A program made the translations under genes and the position numbers. The notes under the pieces were generated by a model. It had not been told where the DNA came from, searched no databases, and saw only the letters and a list, made by a program, of their open reading frames with translations. From NCBI GenBank assembly GCA_031549495.1, contig JAVBPS010000036.1:13813-77812 (forward strand): 64,000 nt of DNA, written 5' to 3'. Shown piece by piece: positions 45,473-54,828 of the stretch; positions within the stretch are counted from its first letter, which is position 1; each line of letters starts with the position of its first letter. Source of the stretch: JAVBOW01 sp031549495. GTDB lineage: Bacteria; Bacteroidota; Bacteroidia; Bacteroidales; Rikenellaceae.

Positions 45473-47404
45473 TTAGTGGTTGGTGTCGTTTGAACCGGGC
45501 AGCGGAACGGCGACTTTCTCGCCGCGGGGGCCGAGGGCGTAGAGTTCCACCCGCTCGGGCCAGCGGGGCACGCTGTCCTGGTCGACGGTGAACTCCGCGA
45601 GCGGGGAGTAGTAGACCGGGCGGCCGTCCCGGCAGACCATCCACATCGCCACCCCACTCCACCCGTCGAGGGTGAGCGTGCGGCCCTGGCAGGCGACCTT
45701 TCCGGCCACGATGGGTTCGGAACGGGCGAAGAGCTCCGTGTTGTTATCGGCGATCAGCCACGGGCAGTCGGCCAGCGGGGCGTATCCCTGCGCGGCGACC
45801 CATTGTTCCAGGCGGGCGATCTGCTCCGGGGTGACGGTGACCCGCTCGCGGGAATAGTCCTCCACCACCTCGTCCATCGGGGTCAGGAAACCCCAGAAGC
45901 GGAAGAAGGGCAGCAGGTCCGTGCGTGAGCGCTCGCAGCAGCGGCGCACGAATTCCGTCTGGCATTCGCCGTGACTCGGGGGATCGTCCGCCGTGCGCGC
46001 GGCCTGGTAAATATCCTTGTAAAAATCGGCGTCGCCGTGTACCTGGCAGATATAGAGGTAGAGCTGCCAGAAGGGGATGAGCTTCATCAGGCGGCGGTTC
46101 TTGCCGTCCACGTAGCCGAAATAGTCGTTCGAGTCGTAAGCCTTGCTGTCGGCGTTGCATCCGATGACGGAAAGGGCCTTCTCGTACCAGTTGCAACTGT
46201 ACCCGCCGATGGACTTTTCGTACATCATGCGCGAGGGCTCGCCGAAAACGCAGGTCTGCATGTAGAGCGAGATCAGGTTGTTGGTGATCTCGGTCACTCC
46301 CTGCCAACGCATGGCGGGGCGTATCTGGTTCAGGTGGCCCACCTCGTGCACCACGCCCCAGCACTCCGCGCCGGCGACCAACCGGGCGTTGAGGTCTTTT
46401 TTGGCGTTGCCCTGGTTGGTGCGCACGCGGTAGTCGGGGGCGGACATGTTGCCGTTACCGCCTATCGGGTGGAGGTACATGCGGTTACGATAGGTGCCGC
46501 CGTATTTGACCAGCCCCATGAAATCCTGCTCGCGCATCACGACCGTGTCGTAGGCGGCCAGCAGGGGGATGATCTCGTCCGGGGTGTAGCGGCGGTAATC
46601 CTCGGTGCGGAACGTGAGGTGCATATAACGGCCCAGCACGTCGAAATAAGAATCTTCGGCCCCGGCCAGCAACTCGCGGTAACGAGAGTCGGTGCCGTGT
46701 TTTTCGATGTCGAAATAGCCGTTCACGCGCCCCGAGGCGAAATGGATCTTCACCGCGGGCGCACCGGGCATCTGCTCGGGCGACAGGTGATAGAGCACGT
46801 AGACCAATCCCCGGTTGCGGGGATAGACCACATTGGCCCCTTCATGCAATACGTAATAGGAGGAGCCGGCCACGTAACCGTCCCCATCCGGGCTGTCGAG
46901 GTCCTGGATCTTGATGCAGAGCGTATGGCCGTTGGTCTTGCCGACAAAGATGTGGAACGGCTCGCCGGTGCGCTCCACCGAGATCCCGGCGGGGTTGTCG
47001 AGCAGCGAGTAGGGGTTCGATTTGTTCACCGCCGCCATCGCATGGGGGTCTTCCCACGCTTTGAACTGTGCGACGCGGAATTCAGCCGGGTAGTTTCCCC
47101 TGCGCAGTTGCCGGGCGACGTCGCGCAACAGCGGGACGGGGCATGCGTCGATCTGCGCGTCGGAGACCCCCTCGCGCAACTGCGAGCAGGTGATGTCCGT
47201 GAACAGCGACAGCGCATCGAAATCCCATGCGGGGGTTTCGGCATAGCACGACGGGATCTTCGCGGGTTTGAGCGAAAGGAGCTGCGGGTCGGCAGCGCGT
47301 ACGGCCGCGGGAAGGAGGAAAAGGCACGCTGCCACCGCGCCGCACCACCCCGCGAGGCGGTGCAGGCGGCAGGCATGCCGGAAGAAATGGTGTCTTGTTC
47401 TCAT
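45473..47404 (-). CDS. M60-family metallopeptidase (mucin glycopeptidase-like)
   Basis: The protein has 643 residues, secreted (hydrophobic segment around GAVAACLFLLPAAVRA). It lacks the discoidin N-terminus of the other M60 protein. The M60 helper blocks are LFTDITCSQLREGVSDAQID and YSLLDNPAGISVERTG. The zinc site is VHEVGHLNQIRPAMRWQGVT, HEVGH at 353-357 with E372 as third ligand (x14 spacing). A C-terminal VGCNADSKAYDSNDYFGY/WQLYLYICQVHGDADFY region is shared with its paralogs. It is expected to cleave glycosylated mucin-type proteins. It follows the GH36 gene by 71 bp. Confidence 0.9.
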   Translation of the reverse strand: MRTRHHFFRHACRLHRLAGWCGAVAACLFLLPAAVRAADPQLLSLKPAKIPSCYAETPAWDFDALSLFTDITCSQLREGVSDAQIDACPVPLLRDVARQLRRGNYPAEFRVAQFKAWEDPHAMAAVNKSNPYSLLDNPAGISVERTGEPFHIFVGKTNGHTLCIKIQDLDSPDGDGYVAGSSYYVLHEGANVVYPRNRGLVYVLYHLSPEQMPGAPAVKIHFASGRVNGYFDIEKHGTDSRYRELLAGAEDSYFDVLGRYMHLTFRTEDYRRYTPDEIIPLLAAYDTVVMREQDFMGLVKYGGTYRNRMYLHPIGGNGNMSAPDYRVRTNQGNAKKDLNARLVAGAECWGVVHEVGHLNQIRPAMRWQGVTEITNNLISLYMQTCVFGEPSRMMYEKSIGGYSCNWYEKALSVIGCNADSKAYDSNDYFGYVDGKNRRLMKLIPFWQLYLYICQVHGDADFYKDIYQAARTADDPPSHGECQTEFVRRCCERSRTDLLPFFRFWGFLTPMDEVVEDYSRERVTVTPEQIARLEQWVAAQGYAPLADCPWLIADNNTELFARSEPIVAGKVACQGRTLTLDGWSGVAMWMVCRDGRPVYYSPLAEFTVDQDSVPRWPERVELYALGPRGEKVAVPLPGSNDTNH

Positions 47405-47475
47405 TCGTTTGGGTCTGCCGTCCTGCTCCGGGGAAAGCCGGGGGAGGCGGTAAGGGTTATCAAATAAGGAGGTCG

Positions 47476-49659
47476 TTAGTCGACCGCCTCGAATTTCAGT
47501 ACGCGGCTTCCGTATTCGCCCGGAACGCTCATCTCGAAGCCCTGCTCCATCAGGAATCGGCCCGGGAACTCCTTGCCTTCGAAAGACAAAGCCGTTTTTT
47601 CCACGCGGTTCAGCTCCGTGACGCGGTACGTTTTCGCGGGATCGAGCCCCGCAGGACGGAACGTGGGCATGTTCTCGAAAAGCAGGTACTTGATCCGGTA
47701 GACGAACATCACGGCCTGCTTCTTATCCGCCGAGCAGTACATCAGCGACGAAACGGGCTTGCCGTCGTAAGGCGAGATGAGGCGGTAGAGGTCGCCCTGC
47801 TGCACCACCGGACGGATGGCCTTGTAGGTGGCGATGGCGCTCTTCGAAAATTCCTTTTCGGCGTCGGTCATATCCTTGGGCTGCATCTCCATCCCCAGGC
47901 GGCCGCTCATCGCCACGTCGAAGCGGTATTTGATCGGCACCACCCGCTTGGTCTGATGGTTGGGCGAGGCGCTCACGTGCGAGCCCATGGCCACCGAGGG
48001 GAAGAAATAGGAGGTTCCCCACTGGATGTGCACGCGCTGGAAGGCGTCCGTGTCGTCGCTCGTCCAGAACTCGTCGTAGTAGGGCATCAGGCCGTAGTTG
48101 ACCCGGCCGCCGCCGCTGGCGCACAGTTGCAGCGTCAGGTCGGGATATTTGGCGCGGATGCGTTGCAGGGTCTTCTCCAGGCCGCGGTGGTAGTCGATAT
48201 AGGGGTGCGATTGCTTATCGCCCGTCAGGTACGAGGAGCCGTAGTTGACGATCGAGAAGTTGGCGTCCCATTTCATATAAGCGATCTTCGGATTGTCCTT
48301 CATCAGGTTGTCCACCACACCGAAGACGAAATCCTGCACCTTGGGGTTCGACATATCGAGGATCAGTTGCGTGCCGCCGCGCCCGCAGATGGGGGTGCGT
48401 CCCGGAGGGCAGACGATCCAGTCGGGGTGTTTCTCGTAGAGTTCGCTCTCGGTGTTGGTCATCTCGGGCTCGATCCACAGGCCGAATTTGATGCCGTTCT
48501 TCTCGGCCGAGGCGATCAGGCCGCCGATGCCGTTAGGAAGTTTATTCTTGGCCACCGTCCAGTCGCCGAGCGAGGTCTTGCCGTTGTCGCGCGGGTATTT
48601 GTCGCCGAACCAGCCGTCGTCCATCACGAACAACTCGCCGCCCAGCGAAGCGATATCCTCGATCATGCCGTCCATCGCCTCCTGGCTCACCTTGAAATAG
48701 ACGCCTTCCCAGCTGTTGAGCAGGATGTCGCGCGTGCGTTCGCCGTGGGCGATGTGCGTTTTGCGGGCCCAGCGGTGGATGTTGCGGCTGACCCCGCCGA
48801 GGCCTTCCTCACTGAAGGTATAGGCCAGTACGGGGGTCGTGAAGACCTCCTTCGGGGCGAGGGCGTACTCCGAGGCGATGGGGTCGATCCCGGCGTAGAA
48901 TTCGTGGTAGCGGGGGCCTTCGGTGGTGATATTGAGTTCGTAGTTGCCGCTCCAGCAGAGGATGGCGCCGATCGTGCGGCCCGTGTTCTCCTGCGGCGCG
49001 CCGTCCAGCGAGAACATCACCTCGGGGTGGTGCGTGAAGGCGTTGCGCGCCCCGTCGCGGTTGGAGAGCACCTTCGCGCCGGGCATAAGGCGTTCGCGGG
49101 CCAGCGTGCATTCCGAGCCCCAGCTGCCGTAGAGGTGCGATACCCACACCTCACCCTGGCGGAAGCTCAGGTAGCCCGAGGCGGCTTTCTGCAGTTTCAC
49201 ATTGCCTTTTTCCTCATGCGAGATCTCGACCCAGGTCTCGATCACGTCCAGTTCCTTATACGCGCGGTAATTGACCTTCGCGCGGAAGGGATAGAGTTTG
49301 TCTTTCAGGGTGACGCTGACGACCTTCGCGGCCGGCTCGTCCCGCTCCTCCACCTTCTCGACCGCCACATCCAGCGACATATCGCCGCCCGCGTGGCGCA
49401 CCACCAGCGCGGCCTCGTTGCGCGCCGTGCCGAAGACGGGATAGGCCTGTTTGTCCAGGTCGAGCCCCGAGGAGAGGATTTCGGGGATTTGCGCTTCTGT
49501 GATCCGGCTGCCGAAATAACGCAGGGTCAGCGCGCCGTCCTGCGGGGCGAACAACAACAGGGAGGTCTCCGGCGTGGAGAGCAGGATCTCTTTCTTCTGG
49601 GCGTGACCCGGCAGGAATGCGACGAGAGAAAAGGCCGCGAACAGGAGGATTTTTTTCAT
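47476..49659 (-). CDS. Alpha-galactosidase, glycoside hydrolase family 36
   Basis: The protein has 727 residues with signal peptide (LFAAFSLVAFLPGHAQ). The N-terminal beta-supersandwich is followed by a catalytic (beta/alpha)8 barrel. Signature FVMDDGWFGDKYPRDNGKTS is typical of GH36. The nucleophile is D465 in AYMKWDANF and the acid/base D535 in WTSDDTDAFQ, 70 residues later as in other full-length GH36 enzymes; CASGGGRVNYGLMPYYDEFW lies between. It removes terminal alpha-galactose, as on B-type or alpha-Gal-capped glycans or dietary galactosides. It is the first gene of the minus-strand locus and diverges from the hybrid regulator, with which it shares an upstream region. Confidence 0.94.
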   Translation of the reverse strand: MKKILLFAAFSLVAFLPGHAQKKEILLSTPETSLLLFAPQDGALTLRYFGSRITEAQIPEILSSGLDLDKQAYPVFGTARNEAALVVRHAGGDMSLDVAVEKVEERDEPAAKVVSVTLKDKLYPFRAKVNYRAYKELDVIETWVEISHEEKGNVKLQKAASGYLSFRQGEVWVSHLYGSWGSECTLARERLMPGAKVLSNRDGARNAFTHHPEVMFSLDGAPQENTGRTIGAILCWSGNYELNITTEGPRYHEFYAGIDPIASEYALAPKEVFTTPVLAYTFSEEGLGGVSRNIHRWARKTHIAHGERTRDILLNSWEGVYFKVSQEAMDGMIEDIASLGGELFVMDDGWFGDKYPRDNGKTSLGDWTVAKNKLPNGIGGLIASAEKNGIKFGLWIEPEMTNTESELYEKHPDWIVCPPGRTPICGRGGTQLILDMSNPKVQDFVFGVVDNLMKDNPKIAYMKWDANFSIVNYGSSYLTGDKQSHPYIDYHRGLEKTLQRIRAKYPDLTLQLCASGGGRVNYGLMPYYDEFWTSDDTDAFQRVHIQWGTSYFFPSVAMGSHVSASPNHQTKRVVPIKYRFDVAMSGRLGMEMQPKDMTDAEKEFSKSAIATYKAIRPVVQQGDLYRLISPYDGKPVSSLMYCSADKKQAVMFVYRIKYLLFENMPTFRPAGLDPAKTYRVTELNRVEKTALSFEGKEFPGRFLMEQGFEMSVPGEYGSRVLKFEAVD

Positions 49660-49885
49660 AAGGTTTAAATATGAGTTGGTTAGTGTAGGCTCACAAGGGC
49701 CGAAGCAGCCGGTTTGCAGTTGTGCGATCTACCTGATGCAAAGAAACCGATAATCGCACGGACGCGTTTTCACATGCGTCCAAATCTTCTTCGGATGCGT
49801 CCATTTTGACCGGTCTGTTTCGGGAAACACTCGTAAGATAATGAATTTTCACCATCTTTGTATCGGTTACCGACCCACTGCCCGA
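49660..49885. promoter_or_regulatory. Divergent regulatory region between GH36 and the hybrid two-component regulator
   Basis: These 226 bp separate two divergently transcribed genes. CATCTTTG at 49853-49860 resembles the Bacteroidetes -7 box (TAnnTTTG) with one change, and would start transcription just upstream of the ATG at 49886. No convincing -33 box was seen, and no clear direct repeats that would mark the binding site of the AraC-type output domain. This region is the natural place for autoregulation and for activation of the GH36-led operon. Confidence 0.4.
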
Positions 49886-52800
49886 ATGACCCCTTTTACG
49901 ACCCGAATAAAGTTGCGCATCCTGTTCTGCCTCAGCCTGGCGGCGCTGGCCGTCGTGCACGTCACGGCCCAGAACGGCTACCGCTACCAGTTCAACAACA
50001 TTTCCATCCGGGAGGGCCTGGGCGGCCTGAACGTGAGCTGTATCACCGGCGACGCGCAGGGCACGATCTGGGTGGGCACGGCCAACGGGCTGGACCGGCT
50101 CATCGGCCGCGGCGGGATCGAACATTATGGCCACATTCCCGGCGATGGAACCTCCCTGCCCGACGACGACGTGCGGGACGTCTTCTGCGATTCGCACGGA
50201 CAGATTTGGGTGGTCACCGCGACGGGGGTATCGCGCTTCGATGCGGCGCGCAACGCTTTCGTGCAGGTCATGGACGGCCGGGCGCCCCTGAAAGTCCTCT
50301 CCTGGACGGAGTGGAAGGGGGATATCCTTTTCGGCGGACAGGACACCGTGCGGTTATGGAGCCGCGCCACGGGTGAGGTCTCGCTTCGCTACCAACTTCC
50401 GAAAGGCTTCGCGGCCTCCTATATGCACCCCACGGAGAGCAACACCCTGCTGATCGTTCATTTCGAAGGAGGTAAAATCCTCGCCGCCGACCTCGACGGG
50501 GGCCCGGCGGCCTATGTGCCGTTGGAAAATGTGCCCGACCGGATGATGAACGCCTACGTCGACGCGCAGGGCACGGTGTGGCTCTCGCGCTATAAGGGGG
50601 GACTGCTGCGTTACGCGTTCGCCAACGGCGGCCTGGAGCTGATCGCTTCCTACACCGCGGAAAATTCCCCGCTGAAGGCCGAGGTGGTCAACTCGCTCAC
50701 CGAATCGGGCGGCGGGCTCTGGCTGGCCACCGACGGCTACGGCCTGTTCCGCCTGGATATGACCACAGGCACCCTGGCCCCCGTCACCGGGGGATACGGC
50801 CAGCGCCCCTCGCACGTGACCTACCGGGCCGTGTACGCCGATGCGCAAGGCAACATCTGGGCCGGGTCGAGCCGCAACGGCGTGGCCCGCATCCGCCGCT
50901 CGTACATCTATAATTACACGCGCGCGAACGACCGCATACAGAACGGCATGAGCAACAACACGGTGCTCTGCCTCTGGGAGGACGCCAACCACGACCTGTG
51001 GATCGGCACCGACGGCGGGGGGATCAACCGCCTGGACGCCCGCACGGGCATCATCGACCATTATCCCGCGACCGCCCCGCTGAAGATCACCGCCATCACC
51101 CGTTTCTCGGACCACGAGCTGCTCATCTACGCCTACACGGCCGGGACCTTCCTGTTCGATAAGCGTAACGGCCGCCTCAGGCGCCAAACGGTGCCCAACC
51201 CCGACACCGACCAGTGGATGATCGCCCAGCGGGGCCAGGTGCGCTTCCATTACGCCCGCGATACGATCTGGATATTCGGCAGCACGCAGCAGGTCTATGA
51301 CCTGAAACAAAAGAAATTCTTCCCCATCGTGGACGACGAGGGCCGCCAGGTCCAGTTGTACGGCCGGGAAACGGCCGGAGTGAACGGCGACACGCTTTTC
51401 GTCTACGGCGGGCGGGCCGTGAGCGCCATCGTCGGGCAACGGGTCATCCTGCAACATTACAGGCATTCCCAGAAGATCAGCGCCGCGGCGGTCGACGGCC
51501 GCGGCTCGGTATGGGTGGGCGACAAGCAGGGTCTCTGGCGCGCTCCGCTCGACGGCGGGCCGGCGCAACGGATAGAGTTGCCCATCGGCGGCGAGGTTTC
51601 GACGGTGCTCTGCGACCCGCGCGGCGACGTCTGGGTGGGGATGAACAACGCCGTGATGCGTTACCGCCCCGACACCGGGCAGACCGCCGTGCTGGACGGG
51701 CCGGACGACGTGGGCCCCAACGAGTATTACAACAAAGCATCGCTGGCCGCCGCCAACGGCGACGTTTTCATGGGCGGGGCGCTCGGCCTGCTGCGCATCA
51801 ACCGCAACTTCACCCCCGACGACACGGCCCCGCACATGGCGCTCCTCTCCTATACCGTGGGCGGGGTGCGCCATGCGCCGGAAGGCGACAGGCCTTACGA
51901 GATCGGTCTGAAACACAATTACGGCGACCTGAGCGTGCGTTTCATCGTCACGAACAACGACCTGTTCGCCCGCGAATTTTTCCGCTACCACATCACCGGC
52001 GAGGCGTCCAGCGTGGTCGAAGGGAGCTCCGACGCATCCCTGACGCTCTCGGCCCTGCGTTCCGGCAAATACCGGGTGGCCGTGTCGACCCTCTCGCGCA
52101 GCGAAGGATGGACGGCCCCGGTGCATATACTCGACATCACGGTCGGCAGGCCCTGGTACGCCTCGTGGGCCATGATGGCGGTCTACGGGCTGGCCGCGCT
52201 GGCGGTTTCGCTGCTGGCGGTGCGCCATTTCACCCGCCGCCGCCGCCGCCGCGTGACGGAGATGATCGCCGCCCACAACCGGCAACTGGCCGATGAAAAG
52301 GTGCGTTTCATGATCAACATTTCGCACGAACTGCGCACCCCCCTCACGCTGATCCACAACCCGCTCAAGCGGCTGCTCAAAAGCGCGTCCGTGTCGGACG
52401 ACGACCACCGCAGCCTGGAAAAGATCTCGGTGCAGACGCGCCAGATGGTGCAACTGGTCAACATGGTGCTCGACCTGCGCCGCATGGAGGTGGGCGGGAT
52501 GGTCCTCAACGTCGCCACGCACGAGGTATACGCGTGGGTCCGGGAGATCGTCGACAAATTCCGCGACGAGTTCGCCGCGGCGGGCATCGGCCTGCGCTTC
52601 GAGGTGACCGAAGGGCTTTCCTCGCTCAACTTCGACGCGGCGCAATGCGACATCATCCTGTCCAACCTGCTGATGAACGCCCTCAAATACAGCGACGCGG
52701 GGAGCGGGGTGGTCGTTTACTGCTTCCAGACCGAGGGGTACGTACGCTTTTCGGTGATCGACCGCGGGATCGGCATCAAGCCGGGCGAGACCGAAAAGAT

Positions 52801-53857
52801 CTTCGAACATTTCTACCAGTCCGACCACCGGCGCACGGGCTACGGCATCGGCCTGTCGTACGCCAAGATGCTGACCGAGCTGCACAACGGCCGCATCGGA
52901 GGCTACGGCAACGCCGACGGCATCGGGTCGACCTTCTATTTCGACATCCCGACCGGCCTCGAAGCGGGGTCCGTGCACTCCGAAGCGCGCCCCTACATCA
53001 ACCAGCTTTTCGACTCGGTCACCGCCACTGCCCCTGAGACGGAACCCTTCCCCACGACCGGATGCTCGGTGCTGGTGGTGGACGACAACAGCGAGGTGCT
53101 GGCCATGCTGCACGAGTCGCTGCGCGAACATTTCGGGGTCGTTTACCTGGCCACCGACGGCGAGGAGGCGCTACGCATCGCCCGCACCTCGGCGCCCGAC
53201 GTGATCTGCAGCGACGTGATGATGCCGCGCATGAACGGCTTCGAACTGTGCCGCGCGGTAAAGACCGACCTCAATATCAGCCACATCCCGGTGGTGCTGC
53301 TCACCGCCTACGGCGACCCGGACAACACGCTGACCGGCTATAAAATGGGCGCCGACCACTACCTGCCCAAGCCTTTCGACTCCGATTTCCTGGTCGGCAT
53401 CCTGAAGGTGCTGCTCGCCTCGGCGGCGCGGCGACGCCAGCAGTTCGCCGCCGGGCCCGAGGCGCTGCCCTCGCGCTACGCCACCATCTCGCCCGCCGAC
53501 GAGCAGTTCGTCACCCGCCTGGACGCGTACATCGGCGATAACCTCCACGAAACGGAGATCACCCCCCAGGCCATCGCCTCGCACCTGAACGTGAGCCGTT
53601 CGCTGCTTTATAAAAAGATGAAGACGCTCACCGGCATCGGCATCATGGCCTACATCAACCGCATCCGCCTGGCGCGCGCCCGGGAACTGCTCGCCGCGAC
53701 GGACATGCGCATCGGGGAGATCGTCACCGCGGTGGGGTTCGCCGACATCTCCTATTTCAGTACCCTGTTCAAGCAATACGCGGGCATGCCGCCGACCGAA
53801 TTCCGTAAGAAGATCCATGAAAACACCCCTGAGCAGCCTACGGAGGATGAAAGGTAA
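49886..53857 (+). CDS. Hybrid two-component system regulator (HTCS), sensor kinase-response regulator-AraC fusion
   Basis: The protein is about 1323 residues from the chosen start, in HTCS order: signal peptide (LFCLSLAALAVVHVTAQ), beta-propeller-type ligand-sensing repeats (repeated GTIWVGTANG-like and NIWAGSSRNG blocks), a Y_Y_Y-like domain (ALLSYTVGGVRHAPEGD), one transmembrane segment (AMMAVYGLAALAVSLLAV), HisKA with SHELRTPLTLIHNP (H814), HATPase (YGIGLSYAKMLTELH), receiver domain (D1110 in DVICSDVMMPRMNG) and AraC-type helix-turn-helix (VGFADISYFSTLFKQYAG). It should sense a periplasmic oligosaccharide and activate the adjacent operon. The ATG at 49841 would also work, but the later one gives a proper signal peptide and fits a promoter-like box at 49853. 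Confidence 0.94.
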   Translation: MTPFTTRIKLRILFCLSLAALAVVHVTAQNGYRYQFNNISIREGLGGLNVSCITGDAQGTIWVGTANGLDRLIGRGGIEHYGHIPGDGTSLPDDDVRDVFCDSHGQIWVVTATGVSRFDAARNAFVQVMDGRAPLKVLSWTEWKGDILFGGQDTVRLWSRATGEVSLRYQLPKGFAASYMHPTESNTLLIVHFEGGKILAADLDGGPAAYVPLENVPDRMMNAYVDAQGTVWLSRYKGGLLRYAFANGGLELIASYTAENSPLKAEVVNSLTESGGGLWLATDGYGLFRLDMTTGTLAPVTGGYGQRPSHVTYRAVYADAQGNIWAGSSRNGVARIRRSYIYNYTRANDRIQNGMSNNTVLCLWEDANHDLWIGTDGGGINRLDARTGIIDHYPATAPLKITAITRFSDHELLIYAYTAGTFLFDKRNGRLRRQTVPNPDTDQWMIAQRGQVRFHYARDTIWIFGSTQQVYDLKQKKFFPIVDDEGRQVQLYGRETAGVNGDTLFVYGGRAVSAIVGQRVILQHYRHSQKISAAAVDGRGSVWVGDKQGLWRAPLDGGPAQRIELPIGGEVSTVLCDPRGDVWVGMNNAVMRYRPDTGQTAVLDGPDDVGPNEYYNKASLAAANGDVFMGGALGLLRINRNFTPDDTAPHMALLSYTVGGVRHAPEGDRPYEIGLKHNYGDLSVRFIVTNNDLFAREFFRYHITGEASSVVEGSSDASLTLSALRSGKYRVAVSTLSRSEGWTAPVHILDITVGRPWYASWAMMAVYGLAALAVSLLAVRHFTRRRRRRVTEMIAAHNRQLADEKVRFMINISHELRTPLTLIHNPLKRLLKSASVSDDDHRSLEKISVQTRQMVQLVNMVLDLRRMEVGGMVLNVATHEVYAWVREIVDKFRDEFAAAGIGLRFEVTEGLSSLNFDAAQCDIILSNLLMNALKYSDAGSGVVVYCFQTEGYVRFSVIDRGIGIKPGETEKIFEHFYQSDHRRTGYGIGLSYAKMLTELHNGRIGGYGNADGIGSTFYFDIPTGLEAGSVHSEARPYINQLFDSVTATAPETEPFPTTGCSVLVVDDNSEVLAMLHESLREHFGVVYLATDGEEALRIARTSAPDVICSDVMMPRMNGFELCRAVKTDLNISHIPVVLLTAYGDPDNTLTGYKMGADHYLPKPFDSDFLVGILKVLLASAARRRQQFAAGPEALPSRYATISPADEQFVTRLDAYIGDNLHETEITPQAIASHLNVSRSLLYKKMKTLTGIGIMAYINRIRLARARELLAATDMRIGEIVTAVGFADISYFSTLFKQYAGMPPTEFRKKIHENTPEQPTEDER

Positions 53858-54770
53858 TCCCCGGGCTGCGGTCTGCACCGCCCTGGCCGTCGCCTCGTGG
53901 TCGACCGCGGCCACAGCCTTTGCGCTGGCCCTGGCGCACCAAAGCCCTTTCGAAGTGCTGTTAGTCGCCTCGGCCACGGCCGTCGTCGCGCTGGCCGTGG
54001 CGCTGACCCTGCGGTGCAAATGGGGGGCGCTGCGGGCGGCTCCGCGGGCGACGCTGCTGCGGTATTGCCTGCTCGGGCTGCTCAATCCGGTGGCCTACTA
54101 CCTGATGCTTTTCGGGGCTTACGACCGCCTGCCACCCCAGATCGCCCAGCCGGTCAATTACACGTGGCCCATCCTGCTGGTGGTGCTGCTCGCATTGCGC
54201 CAGCGGCAGCGAGTGCCGCTGTTCAAATACGGTTGCATGGCCCTTTCGCTGGCCGGGGTGGTCGTCATTTCGTCCGGGGCGGCCGGGACGGATGCGGGGT
54301 TCAGTTTTACAGGGCTCGCCATGGGCCTGTGCAGCGCCCTGCTGTGGGCTGCTTACTGGGTGGCCGGAAGCGGCGGCGGGACGATCGACGAGGTGGCGGG
54401 GCTTTTCCTGGGATTCTGCACCGGGACGCTCTGCCTGCTGCTGGCGGCGCCCTTCGTGGGGGTACATTACGACAGTTGGCAGGGGGTGGGCGCGTCGGTC
54501 TACGTGGGATTGTTCGAAATGGCGGTGCCGTTCGTGCTCTTCCGCATCGCCCTGCAAACGGCGCGCGACGTGGCGATGGTCAACCAGGCGTGCTACCTGG
54601 CGCCGTTCATCTCGCTGTGGATCATCCACGTCGTATTCGGGACGCATATACAGCCCTTCATGTACCTCGGCCTGCTGCTTATCGTGGCCGGGTCGCTGCT
54701 CGCCAGCCGTCCCGCCGGCAAACCCCTCTTAGCCGGGAAAACACCGCCTCTGAGTCAAAAAACGGAATGA
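53817..54770 (+). CDS. EamA-family (DMT superfamily) inner membrane transporter
   Basis: The protein has 317 residues with about ten hydrophobic segments (e.g. LLVVLLALRQ, ALSLAGVVVISSGAA, MALAMGLCSALLWAAYW-like region, FMYLGLLLIVAGSLLASRP) and two-fold EamA repeats. It begins inside the end of the regulator gene (41-bp overlap; an alternative ATG at 53847 gives an 11-bp overlap), so translation is probably coupled. Substrate is unknown; family members export amino acids or metabolites. It is unusual to find it tied to a PUL regulator. Confidence 0.85.
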   Translation: MKTPLSSLRRMKGNPRAAVCTALAVASWSTAATAFALALAHQSPFEVLLVASATAVVALAVALTLRCKWGALRAAPRATLLRYCLLGLLNPVAYYLMLFGAYDRLPPQIAQPVNYTWPILLVVLLALRQRQRVPLFKYGCMALSLAGVVVISSGAAGTDAGFSFTGLAMGLCSALLWAAYWVAGSGGGTIDEVAGLFLGFCTGTLCLLLAAPFVGVHYDSWQGVGASVYVGLFEMAVPFVLFRIALQTARDVAMVNQACYLAPFISLWIIHVVFGTHIQPFMYLGLLLIVAGSLLASRPAGKPLLAGKTPPLSQKTE

Positions 54771-54828
54771 CTTCCATTCGCTACGGATCGGACGGCCTTC
54801 CGAATGGCATCCCCCAGGGAATTTATTG

